Origin: 13-2-20CM-68-14 sp036378475
GTDB lineage: Bacteria; Actinomycetota; Thermoleophilia; Gaiellales; Gaiellaceae
Direction: 5' to 3'
Length of the DNA: 8,020 nucleotides
Assembly (NCBI GenBank): GCA_036378475.1
Contig: DASUWJ010000032.1
Coordinates: forward strand, 1 to 8,020
The position numbers and the translations under genes were made by a program. Of this stretch, positions 1 through 6,356 are shown piece by piece; positions within the stretch are counted from its first letter, which is position 1; each line of letters opens with the position of its first letter. The notes under the pieces were generated by a model. That model was given only the letters and a program-made list of their open reading frames with translations. It made no database searches and had not been told where the DNA came from.

Positions 1-222
1 CGCCAGCGCGGCGAAGGCATCGTTCGGAACGAGGGTCGCGGCCGCGCCGCGCGCGAAGGCGTGCTTGCGGAAGTCGGCGCCCGCGCCGACGGCCACGAAG
101 AGGTCGCCCTCGACGATCCGGCGCGAGTCGATCTGGACGCCCGTCACCTCGCTCGCCCAGGCCGCTCGCTCGAGCGCTCCGGGAGCGAGGCGTTCGAGCT
201 CGTCGAGCGAGAGCGCGATCAC
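1..222 (-). CDS. murF: MurF, UDP-MurNAc-tripeptide:D-Ala-D-Ala ligase (N-terminal 74 residues only)
   Basis: MurF adds D-Ala-D-Ala to UDP-MurNAc-tripeptide in the cytoplasm, the last soluble step of the nucleotide precursor. Only the first 74 codons are present; the gene runs off the left edge, and family members are roughly 450 residues. The visible part is the Mur-ligase N-terminal substrate-binding domain: TGVQIDSRRIVEGDLFVAVG spans residues 27-46 and is followed by HAFARGA. The start is the GTG at 222-220, which overlaps the murE stop as GTGA (219-222). There is no Shine-Dalgarno before it, so translation is probably coupled to murE. A second Mur ligase directly after murE is the classic dcw order. 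The ATP-binding and C-terminal domains cannot be checked here. Confidence 0.9.
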   Translation of the reverse strand, partial: MIALSLDELERLAPGALERAAWASEVTGVQIDSRRIVEGDLFVAVGAGADFRKHAFARGAAATLVPNDAFAALA

Positions 223-1667
223 AGGGCGGCCCCGAGTCGGCGGAGCGCCTCGCGGGCCACCTCGCGGTCGTCGAAGGGCAGCGTCCGCCCGGCGAACTCC
301 TGACCCTGCTCGTGGCCCTTGCCCGCGATCACCACGACGTCGCCCGCCGCCGCCAGGGTGAGCGCACGCTCGATCGCCGCGGCGCGGTCCGGCTCGACCT
401 CGGCCGAGGGGCCTGCGCCCGCCACGATCTGGGCGATGATCGCCTCCGGATCCTCGCTGCGCGGGTTGTCCGAGGTGATGATCGCGAGATCGGAGAGCTC
501 GCCCGCGATCCGGCCCATCAGCGGCCGCTTGCCGCGGTCGCGATCGCCGCCGCAGCCGAACACGCAGAGGACGCGGTTTCGCGCCAGCTCCCGCGCGCTG
601 CGGAGCACGTTCTCGAGCGCATCGGGCTTGTGCGAGTAGTCGACGATCACCGCGAAGGGCTGGCCGAGGTCGATCGACTCGAACCGGCCGGGAACGCCGC
701 GCAGCCGGCCGATCCCGCTCACGATCGCGCCGTCCTCGATCCGAAGCAGGCGCGCGACAGCGACCGCCGCGAGCACGTTCTCGACGTTGAAGCGCCCGCG
801 GAGCCTCGTCTGCAGCTCCAGACCCCCCGCCCGCAGCCGCGCGCCCTCGACGTCGAGCTCGAGATCCTCGGGACGCAGATCGGCGTCCTCGGCGAAGCCG
901 TAGGTCAGCAGTGGCTCGTGCCCGAGGCCGCGCAGCTCCGCCGCGAGCCGCCGGCCGTGCTCGTCGCCGAGATTGACCGCCGCCGGGGGGCGCTCGCCCT
1001 CGACGAAGAGCCGGCGCTTGGCCGCGAAGTAGCGTTCCAGGGTGCCGTGGAAGTCGAGGTGGTCCTGGCCCAGGTTGGTGAACGCGAGCGCGGCGAAGCG
1101 GACACCCTCGAGCCGCCCGAGCTCCGCGCCGTGCGAGGTCGCCTCGAGCGCGCAGCTTCGGTCGCCGGCCTCGAGCATCTCACGGAACGCCCGTTGCAGG
1201 TCGACCGCCTCGGGAGTCGTCCGCACCGCCGGGCGGCGTTCCCCGCCGATCCGGCTCTCGATCGTGCCGAGGAGGCCCGGCCGTCTGCCTGCGGCGGCCA
1301 GGATCTCGTAGAGCAGGAAGGTGGTCGTCGTCTTGCCGTTCGTCCCCGTGACGCCCGCGAGCTCGAGCTCGCGCGTGGGATCGCCGAAGAAGACGACCGC
1401 CGCCTGCGCCATTGCCCGCCGCGCGTCGGGGACGATGAGCTGCGGGACGTCGAGCTCGAGCACGCGCTCGACGACGAGCGCGACCGCGCCGCGCTCGACC
1501 GCAGCGCGGGCAAACGCATGGCCGTCGTGCCGCTCGCCGGGAACGCAGACAAAGAGGGTGCCCTCGCGGACGGCGCTCGAGTCGTAGGCCAGGTCGGAGA
1601 TTTCGACCGCAGCGCGCTGGACGACGTCCGTGGGGGCGAGCGCTGCGATGACGCGCTCCAGATCCAT
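219..1667 (-). CDS. murE: MurE, UDP-MurNAc-L-Ala-D-Glu:meso-diaminopimelate ligase
   Basis: MurE is a cytoplasmic ATP-dependent ligase that adds the third residue of the peptidoglycan stem peptide. The product is 482 residues, normal for the family. Visible motifs are the P-loop GVTGTNGKTTT (105-115), the substrate loop TTPEAVDLQ (150-158), a TSHG segment (177-180), the lysine expected to be carbamylated in YFAAKRR (K217), GCGGDRDRGKRP (371-382), DNPRSEDP (400-407) and GKGHE (449-453). DNPR is the known signature for meso-DAP rather than lysine. The ATG at 1667 is preferred although the frame stays open to 1916: the family N-terminus (MDLERVIAAL) starts there and the extension has no Mur similarity. 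The usual EVSSH segment reads EATSHG here, a mild variant. The gene overlaps murF by 4 bp. No Shine-Dalgarno is visible, which fits a leaderless or nearly leaderless transcript. Confidence 0.95.
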   Translation of the reverse strand: MDLERVIAALAPTDVVQRAAVEISDLAYDSSAVREGTLFVCVPGERHDGHAFARAAVERGAVALVVERVLELDVPQLIVPDARRAMAQAAVVFFGDPTRELELAGVTGTNGKTTTTFLLYEILAAAGRRPGLLGTIESRIGGERRPAVRTTPEAVDLQRAFREMLEAGDRSCALEATSHGAELGRLEGVRFAALAFTNLGQDHLDFHGTLERYFAAKRRLFVEGERPPAAVNLGDEHGRRLAAELRGLGHEPLLTYGFAEDADLRPEDLELDVEGARLRAGGLELQTRLRGRFNVENVLAAVAVARLLRIEDGAIVSGIGRLRGVPGRFESIDLGQPFAVIVDYSHKPDALENVLRSARELARNRVLCVFGCGGDRDRGKRPLMGRIAGELSDLAIITSDNPRSEDPEAIIAQIVAGAGPSAEVEPDRAAAIERALTLAAAGDVVVIAGKGHEQGQEFAGRTLPFDDREVAREALRRLGAAL

Positions 1668-1677
1668 CGACGCGGCG

Positions 1678-1686
1678 AGTCTAGCA
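1678..1686 (-). promoter_or_regulatory. Putative extended -10 element for murE
   Basis: On the minus strand this reads TGCTAGACT, that is TGN-TANNNT, an extended -10 hexamer. It ends 10 bases before the murE ATG. Transcription would start about 3-5 bases before the start codon, giving an almost leaderless mRNA, in line with the missing ribosome-binding site. No convincing -35 lies 17 bp upstream. The sequence is observed; promoter function is inferred. Confidence 0.4.
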
Positions 1687-1720
1687 ACCGGTCCCGTCGC
1701 CACCGGCGCTCTCCAGGCCC

Positions 1721-1739
1721 GCAAAGTAGCCACTTTTGC
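1721..1739. repeat. Imperfect inverted repeat upstream of murE (possible operator)
   Basis: GCAAAGT (1721-1727) and ACTTTTGC (1732-1739) are complementary except for one bulged A, with a 4-base spacer. The stretch is unusually A/T-rich for this window and lies about 40-55 bp upstream of the murE -10 candidate. It could be a protein-binding site or a small hairpin. Only the symmetry is observed. Confidence 0.35.
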
Positions 1740-3940
1740 AGCACTTTCGACTCCTGCACGCCCACGCCTCCCGCGGGCGTGGCCGCCGGCCGAACCGGGG
1801 TGGGGCCCGGGTCGAGCGGGACTCGCACGTATCCCGATGGCAACAACGCCAAAAAGCGGGCATCCTTGCCGCAGCACGAGACGGCGATGGCAGCACTCAC
1901 GACGATCACCTTCCACCAGCCTCGGGGTCTCCGCCGCAGCGGCCGCGACGTGCCCGGAGCCGACCCGGGTCGCAGGCGCTGAGCGACCTCGTCACCCAGC
2001 CCGGGGCTCGTAGGGGCGTTTCGCCGCGGCGACTCGGCGTCCGCCCCGTCTCGGTCGTCGCCGGCGGCTTCCATGGCAGCGCAGGCTTCTACGTCCGGGT
2101 CGCGATCATCGGCCTCGCCGCGCTCGGGCTCTTTGGCCTGCTCGCGCTTCGGCTCTGGTCGCTCGAGGTCCTGCAGGGGCCGCGGTTCGTGCGCGCGGCG
2201 CAGCAGCAGACGTACAGGATCGTCGACGTGCCGGCCCCGCGCGGCGAGGTCGTCGACGCCGCCGGGCGGCTTTTGGCGGGGACGAACGGCGGCCTCGCGG
2301 TCTCGGTCGACTCGGCCGTGCTCGGCCTGATCGACGCCCACGGACGCTGGTGGCCGACGCACCAGGGACGCGCGCTCCTGCGCCAACTCGGCCGCCTCGC
2401 CGGTGTGGCGCCGAGCGTGCTGATCGGCCGGATCCGCCAGAGCGAGTTCAGGTCGCCCTACTCCTCGGCGATCGTGTTGCCACGGATCTCGAAGGACCTC
2501 GGCTTCTTCCTCGACGAGCACGGCCGCCAGCTGCCCGGGATCAGGGTCGTCGCCCTACCGGAGCGAAGCTATCCCGACGGCGCATTCGGCAGCGAGTTTC
2601 TCGGCCTGCTGGGGGAGGTCAGCCCCGCCCAGCTCGCGAGCCCGGCCTACCGCGGCATTCGCGCCGGCGAGGTGATCGGGCAGTCGGGCGCCGAGGCGGC
2701 CTACGACCGGCTCCTGAACGGTGGCTTGGCGAAGGCCCGCGTCGTCGTCGATGCGCAGGGCCGCCCGATCGGCCCCGCCCGCGTCGTCCGCGTGCCGCGC
2801 CCCGCGAGCGGCCTCCAGCTCAGCATCGATCTGCGCCTGCAGAAGGTGGCCGAGCACGCGATCGCGGACGGGATCGCGCTCGCGCACGCCCATGGCCACT
2901 ACGACGCGAGCGCCGGCGCGGCCGTCGTCATGAACCCGCAGGACGGTTCGATCTACGCCCTCGCGAGCTACCCCAGCTTCGACCAGGCGAGCGCGGCAAC
3001 GAACCCGGCCTACATGCGCGCGCTCCTGAACCCGAACGACCCGCGCCACCTGCTCGTCAACCGGGCGACCCAGGGCCTGTATCCGACCGGTTCGACCTTC
3101 AAGCCGATCGTCGCCGAGGCGGCGCTCGCGAGCGGGCTGATCACGCCCTACTCGACGCTGCCCTGCACGAGCACCTACACGGTCGGAAACCACGTCTTCA
3201 AGAACGTCGAGTCCGGGATCAACGCGAGCCTGACGTTGCCCCAGGCGCTCTCGATCTCCTGCGACACCTGGTTCTACCGGCTGGGCTCGAAGTTCTACTG
3301 GCGCCAGCAGCAGGGCCACCTCGACATGCAGCAGTGGGCCTGGCGGCTCGGCGTCGGCCACCCGACCGGCCTCGACGTGCCCGGCGAAGCGAGCGGGCTC
3401 GTCCCGACACCGGCCTGGCTGCGGCGAACGTTCAAGCTCCCCTGGGAGCGGATCTGGTACGAGGGCTACTCGGTCAACCTCGCGGTCGGCCAGGGCCAGC
3501 TCGCGATCACCCCGCTCCAGCTTGCGACCGCCTACTCGACGCTCGCGAACGGCGGCACGGTCGTGACGCCGCACATCGGCCGCGCGGTGCTGGACGAGAG
3601 CGGCCAGATCGTCCGCCTGCTCCACTTTCCCGCCAGGCGCCACGTGCAGCTCTACGACGTCGGCGCGATCCGAGACGGTCTCTACGCCGGCGCGCATTCG
3701 GGCACCTCGGCCACCGTCTTCGGCAACTTCGCGATCCCGGTCGCCGGCAAGACCGGCACCGCCCAGGCCCCGCCGGGGAGCGACCATTCCTGGTATGCGT
3801 CCTGGGCGCCCGCCTACAACCCGAAGCTCGTCGTCGTCGTCGTGATCGAGCACGGCGGCTTCGGGGCCGAAGCAGCTGCGCCCGCGGCGAAGGAGATCTA
3901 CTCCGCCTACTTCGGCGTCGGCACGAAGAAGCTCGGCTAG
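1736..3940 (+). CDS. Class B penicillin-binding protein, PBP2/MrdA-like D,D-transpeptidase (inverted in the cluster; start unresolved)
   Basis: A membrane-anchored transpeptidase that cross-links peptidoglycan outside the cell. Numbered from the TTG at 1736 (734 residues), it has one membrane segment (about 120-141), a PBP dimerization domain starting at VPAPRGEVVD (165-174) and a transpeptidase domain (about 392-725). Active-site motifs are S453-TF-K456 with nucleophile Ser453, S508-C-D510 in the SxN position, and K672-T-G. SxD instead of SxN, plus GQGQLAITPLQLA, points to the PBP2/MrdA (elongation) type rather than FtsI. No PASTA repeats are present. The TTG is the only conventional start that keeps the membrane segment, but it lacks a Shine-Dalgarno and roughly the first 80 codons look non-coding. 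A CTG at 1979 (residue 82) or another non-standard start nearby is possible. The gene opposes all its dcw neighbours. Its TAG overlaps the stop of the small minus-strand gene. The function is firm; the elongation role is inferred. Confidence 0.9.
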   Translation: MQHFRLLHAHASRGRGRRPNRGGARVERDSHVSRWQQRQKAGILAAARDGDGSTHDDHLPPASGSPPQRPRRARSRPGSQALSDLVTQPGARRGVSPRRLGVRPVSVVAGGFHGSAGFYVRVAIIGLAALGLFGLLALRLWSLEVLQGPRFVRAAQQQTYRIVDVPAPRGEVVDAAGRLLAGTNGGLAVSVDSAVLGLIDAHGRWWPTHQGRALLRQLGRLAGVAPSVLIGRIRQSEFRSPYSSAIVLPRISKDLGFFLDEHGRQLPGIRVVALPERSYPDGAFGSEFLGLLGEVSPAQLASPAYRGIRAGEVIGQSGAEAAYDRLLNGGLAKARVVVDAQGRPIGPARVVRVPRPASGLQLSIDLRLQKVAEHAIADGIALAHAHGHYDASAGAAVVMNPQDGSIYALASYPSFDQASAATNPAYMRALLNPNDPRHLLVNRATQGLYPTGSTFKPIVAEAALASGLITPYSTLPCTSTYTVGNHVFKNVESGINASLTLPQALSISCDTWFYRLGSKFYWRQQQGHLDMQQWAWRLGVGHPTGLDVPGEASGLVPTPAWLRRTFKLPWERIWYEGYSVNLAVGQGQLAITPLQLATAYSTLANGGTVVTPHIGRAVLDESGQIVRLLHFPARRHVQLYDVGAIRDGLYAGAHSGTSATVFGNFAIPVAGKTGTAQAPPGSDHSWYASWAPAYNPKLVVVVVIEHGGFGAEAAAPAAKEIYSAYFGVGTKKLG

Positions 3941-4242
3941 GCGGCCGCCGGCGTCTCGGAGTCGACCGCCTCGGCGGTGGGGCGGCTGCCACTCCCCGAG
4001 GGCTCCGGTTCCTCGCCGGCAGCAGCGGGTGATGCCTCTCCGGTCAGGATCGGCCACAGCTTCTCGAGGGCTTTCCGCGAGGCCATCGTCGCGCCGGCCG
4101 TCAGGGCGCCCGAGACGAGCAGCCAGGCGCGCCGGCGCCGAGCCTCCTGCTTGGGGTCGCGCGTAGCAGCCCGCCATAGGCTCTCCAGATCATCGGCGAG
4201 CGTTCTCAGCTGCTCGGCCACGACGTCACGTCGGTTCGGCAT
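3937..4242 (-). CDS. Small probable membrane protein, function unknown
   Basis: 101 residues that I do not recognise as a named family. The N-terminal third (1-38) is charged and probably helical (VVAEQLRTLADDLESLW), ending in a basic patch, EARRRR (33-38). A short hydrophobic stretch follows (about 39-55, AWLLVSGALTAGATMAS), then a basic helix and LWPILTGE (62-69). The tail (70-101) is rich in Ala, Pro, Glu and Ser and probably disordered. The layout recalls small actinobacterial membrane proteins with a hydrophobic helix followed by a W..LTGE segment (DUF4235-like), but the match is only by eye. The ATG at 4242 is chosen because AGGAGG lies 8 bases upstream; an ATG at 4248 would be only 2 bases from it. 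The gene begins 57 bp after ftsI on the same strand, so it may be the last gene of that unit. Its TAG stop overlaps the stop of the convergent PBP gene. Confidence 0.65.
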   Translation of the reverse strand: MPNRRDVVAEQLRTLADDLESLWRAATRDPKQEARRRRAWLLVSGALTAGATMASRKALEKLWPILTGEASPAAAGEEPEPSGSGSRPTAEAVDSETPAAA

Positions 4243-4248
4243 CCACAT

Positions 4249-4257
4249 CTCCTCCTC
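4249..4257 (-). promoter_or_regulatory. Strong Shine-Dalgarno for the small membrane protein gene
   Basis: The minus strand reads GAGGAGGAG. The core AGGAGG (4256-4251) is 8 bases from the ATG at 4242, which decides the start. It is the clearest ribosome-binding site in the window and supports this small gene being translated independently of ftsI. Confidence 0.6.
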
Positions 4258-4299
4258 GCTTCGCTCGCTATGCCCGCCTCGGGGCTGCCTCACACGTGC

Positions 4300-5967
4300 T
4301 CAGTGCAGGGGCGCATCCGGCGGTGCCTGGAGGTACTGGAGCGTCGGCTGCGCGATCTGGGCGAAGGCCGGTGCGGCGACGACGCCACCCCAGATCGCTC
4401 CCTTCGGCTCGTCAATCGCGACGAGGACGACGATGCGCGGCCGCGTCGCCGGAACGAAGCCGACGAACGAGGCGACGTACTTCGAGCTCGAGTAGCCGTG
4501 GGCGTCCGGCTTCGAGGCGGTCCCGGTCTTGCCCGCGACCTCGTAGCCAGGGATCCGCGCCAGGGTGCCGGTCCCGTCCAGGACGACGTTCTGGAGCATC
4601 GCGGTCAGCTCGCGCGCCACGCGCCGCGAGACGATCCGCCGGCTCGTCAGCTGCCGTTGCCGGGGCACGCCGCCCAAGTGGTCGATCAGGTGCGGCTGCC
4701 TCCAGAGCCCGCGGTTTGCGATCGCGGCGTAGGCGGAGGCCATCTGGATCGGCGTCACCGAGATCCCCTGGCCGATCGGGATGTTGCCGATGCTCGAGCC
4801 CGACCAGTAGGACGGCAGGATCCCGCTCGACTCGCCCGGGTAGTCGATTCCCGTCTGATGCCCGAAGCCGAAGCGCGAGATCCAGTCGAGCAGCCTCGTC
4901 TTGCCGAGCTTCTCGGCCAGCGTGATCGCGCCCACGTTCGACGAGCGCGAGAGGATCTCCGCGACGGTCATCCTCTGCGTTCCCCGCAGCTCGGCGTCGT
5001 GGATCCTGCGGTCGGCGACCTGGATCTCGTAGGGAAGCGTGAACGCGGTCTGCGGCGTGACGAGGTGGGTCGAAAGCACCCCCGCGACCGTGACCAGCTT
5101 AAAGGTCGAGCCCGGTTCGTAGGTATCCGTAATCGCCCGGTTTCGCTGCAGGTCGCGCCGGACGCTCGGGAAGTTGTTCGCGTCGTAGGTCGGCGCGACC
5201 GCCATCGCCAGGACGGCGCCCGAATGGGGGTCGAGCACGATCGCGGTGCCGTCCTTGGCACGCCACTTCTGAACCGTCTGGCGCAGCACCGTCTCCGCCT
5301 GGGCCTGGATCGTGTGGTCGATCGTCAGGTAGACGTCGGTGCCGTCTCTCGCAGGCGTGGAGGTGGAAGAGTCGAGCACGTGCCCGAAGGGATCGCGTAC
5401 GAGCGTCTCGTGCCCGGTCCGCCCGGCGAGCGCCCGGTCGAGCGAGAGCTCGAGGCCCGCCAGCCCGTGGTTGTCGGTGCCTGCGTACCCGAGCACCTGG
5501 GCGGCGACCGAGTGCTGCGGGTAGAAGCGGCGCTCCTCCGGGTAGAAACCGAGGCCGGTCAGGTTCAGCTTCGCGAGTGCCGCCGCCCGCCCAGGGTCGG
5601 CCTTGCGCTCGAGGTAGATGAAGCCGAGCCTGCGGTCTGCCAGCTTCGCGAGCACGTCCCTGCGCTTGAGGCGGAGTATCCGCGCGACGATCGCCGCGGT
5701 CTTCGCCGGGTCCTGGATCTGCATCGGGTCGGCGTAGACCGTCGTTGCCTGCTCGCCGATCGCGAGCTCGACCCCGGTCGCGTCGTAGATCGTCCCCCGC
5801 CCGGCCGCGATCGTCACCTCTTGGCGGTGCTGCCTCGCGGCCATCTGCCCGAGGGCCTGGGCGCGCACACCTTGCAGCCAGACCGCGCGGAGAAGCGTCC
5901 CGCCGAAGGCGAGCACGAAGATGGCGAGGAGCAGCCGGATGCGGCGGTTTGCCAGCCGTCCGCTCAC
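4300..5967 (-). CDS. ftsI: FtsI-type class B PBP, septal peptidoglycan D,D-transpeptidase
   Basis: FtsI (PBP3) cross-links septal peptidoglycan with FtsW and the FtsQLB complex. The product is 555 residues, typical for the family. A short cytoplasmic N-terminus and one membrane segment (about 10-31) precede the dimerization domain, which opens at AAGRGTIYDATG (54-65). The transpeptidase domain is about 240-545. Active-site motifs are S287-TF-K290, S342-S-N344 and K480-T-G482; IGQGISVTPIQMA (398-410) is a further class B block. No PASTA domain is seen. The start is the GTG at 5967, overlapping the ftsL stop as GTGA (5964-5967) with no Shine-Dalgarno, so coupling is likely. Position after ftsL and the canonical SxN motif support FtsI over the other PBP at 1736-3940. 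Downstream, the expected murE is displaced by a small gene and the inverted PBP. Confidence 0.93.
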   Translation of the reverse strand: MSGRLANRRIRLLLAIFVLAFGGTLLRAVWLQGVRAQALGQMAARQHRQEVTIAAGRGTIYDATGVELAIGEQATTVYADPMQIQDPAKTAAIVARILRLKRRDVLAKLADRRLGFIYLERKADPGRAAALAKLNLTGLGFYPEERRFYPQHSVAAQVLGYAGTDNHGLAGLELSLDRALAGRTGHETLVRDPFGHVLDSSTSTPARDGTDVYLTIDHTIQAQAETVLRQTVQKWRAKDGTAIVLDPHSGAVLAMAVAPTYDANNFPSVRRDLQRNRAITDTYEPGSTFKLVTVAGVLSTHLVTPQTAFTLPYEIQVADRRIHDAELRGTQRMTVAEILSRSSNVGAITLAEKLGKTRLLDWISRFGFGHQTGIDYPGESSGILPSYWSGSSIGNIPIGQGISVTPIQMASAYAAIANRGLWRQPHLIDHLGGVPRQRQLTSRRIVSRRVARELTAMLQNVVLDGTGTLARIPGYEVAGKTGTASKPDAHGYSSSKYVASFVGFVPATRPRIVVLVAIDEPKGAIWGGVVAAPAFAQIAQPTLQYLQAPPDAPLH

Positions 5968-6356
5968 CGGCCGGGAGGCGCAATGTCGACGTAACGAGTC
6001 GTCGCCGGATCCGCCGGCACGAGCCCGAGCCGCTTGCGGGCGAGGCTCTGGATCAGCGGCGAGGCCGCGGCGCTCGCAAGCTGCGAGGCGATCGCGGCAT
6101 TGCCCGCGCGCAGCTTCGCCCGGTCGTTGTTCAGGCGGTCGAGGGTGACGTTCAGCCTGAGCACGGCGACGTTCAGCGCGACGATGCCCGCCAGGAGGAC
6201 GCCGGCGACGGCAATCCAGGCCAGGCCGCCGGCGACACCGCGCGACTTCGGCTTGCGTCTCGGGGCGGCCTTCGCCCTCGGCTTGCCCCGCGCGGCGGGG
6301 CGAGCGCGCGGAGCCCGCGCCGGCTCGACCGCAACCGCTTCCTGCCAGGATGCCAT
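5964..6356 (-). CDS. ftsL: FtsL-like bitopic cell division protein
   Basis: FtsL is a single-pass division protein that, with FtsB and FtsQ, activates FtsW-FtsI. This 130-residue protein has a basic, Ala/Pro/Arg-rich cytoplasmic tail (about 10-40), one membrane segment (about 41-64, GLAWIAVAGVLLAGIVALNVAV) and a short external coiled coil with leucine spacing (about 65-97, LRLNVTLDRLNNDRAKL). An ARKRLGLVPAD block (106-116) follows, matching the LA..LGM pattern of FtsL/DivIC proteins. Sequence conservation is weak in this family, so the name rests on layout and position between rsmH and ftsI. The ATG at 6356 shares one base with the rsmH stop (TGATG); the frame stays open to 6482, but that part lies inside rsmH. 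No Shine-Dalgarno is visible, so coupling to rsmH is likely. Confidence 0.85.
   Translation of the reverse strand: MASWQEAVAVEPARAPRARPAARGKPRAKAAPRRKPKSRGVAGGLAWIAVAGVLLAGIVALNVAVLRLNVTLDRLNNDRAKLRAGNAAIASQLASAAASPLIQSLARKRLGLVPADPATTRYVDIAPPGR

Larger units (their letters stand above)
1668..1978. other. Divergent intergenic region between murE and the inverted PBP gene
   Basis: About 310 bp with no gene I can support. The + strand PBP frame is open through most of it, but its codons here often end in A or T (TTT, CGA, GTA, CAA, AAA, CTT, GCA, GAT), unlike the G/C-ending codons of the gene body, so it is probably not translated. It contains the murE -10 candidate, an imperfect inverted repeat at 1721-1739, paired CACTTT motifs at 1731-1736 and 1742-1747, and a 7-bp GC hairpin (1762-1768 with 1776-1782) lacking a T tract. 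I see no clear promoter for the + strand gene. It is likely the control region for both divergent units. Confidence 0.5.

Noticed and set aside
1762..1782. GC-rich hairpin CCACGCC/GGCGTGG as a terminator
   Set aside because: It has no following T tract on either strand and lies between divergent genes, where no transcript needs to end.
1668..1916. N-terminal extension of MurE
   Set aside because: The frame is open, but the family N-terminus begins at the ATG at 1667 and the extension has no Mur similarity.
312..1982. Long + strand open frame antisense to murE
   Set aside because: Its product is Arg/Asp/Glu-rich low-complexity sequence with no family motif, and it mirrors murE. Long antisense frames are expected in very GC-rich genes.
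905..2521. Long minus-strand open frame spanning murE, the intergenic region and the start of the PBP gene
   Set aside because: Most of it overlaps real genes in another frame. The intergenic part has no recognisable domain and mixed codon bias.
2350..4177. Long open frames on both strands overlapping the PBP gene
   Set aside because: They are out-of-frame shadows of the PBP coding sequence; no motifs and no conserved starts.
4243..4293. Longer start for the small membrane protein
   Set aside because: The extra residues translate the Shine-Dalgarno and a GCGAGCGAAGCGAG stretch. The AGGAGG is ideally placed for the ATG at 4242.
4270..5994. Long + strand open frame antisense to ftsI
   Set aside because: Low-complexity Arg/Val/Asp-rich product that mirrors ftsI, which has all catalytic motifs.
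540..6095. Four copies of the palindrome GCGATCGC (540, 2858, 4718, 6088)
   Set aside because: More than base composition alone suggests, but all lie in coding DNA where Ala and Ile codons (GCG, ATC, GCC) readily create it. No regular spacing.
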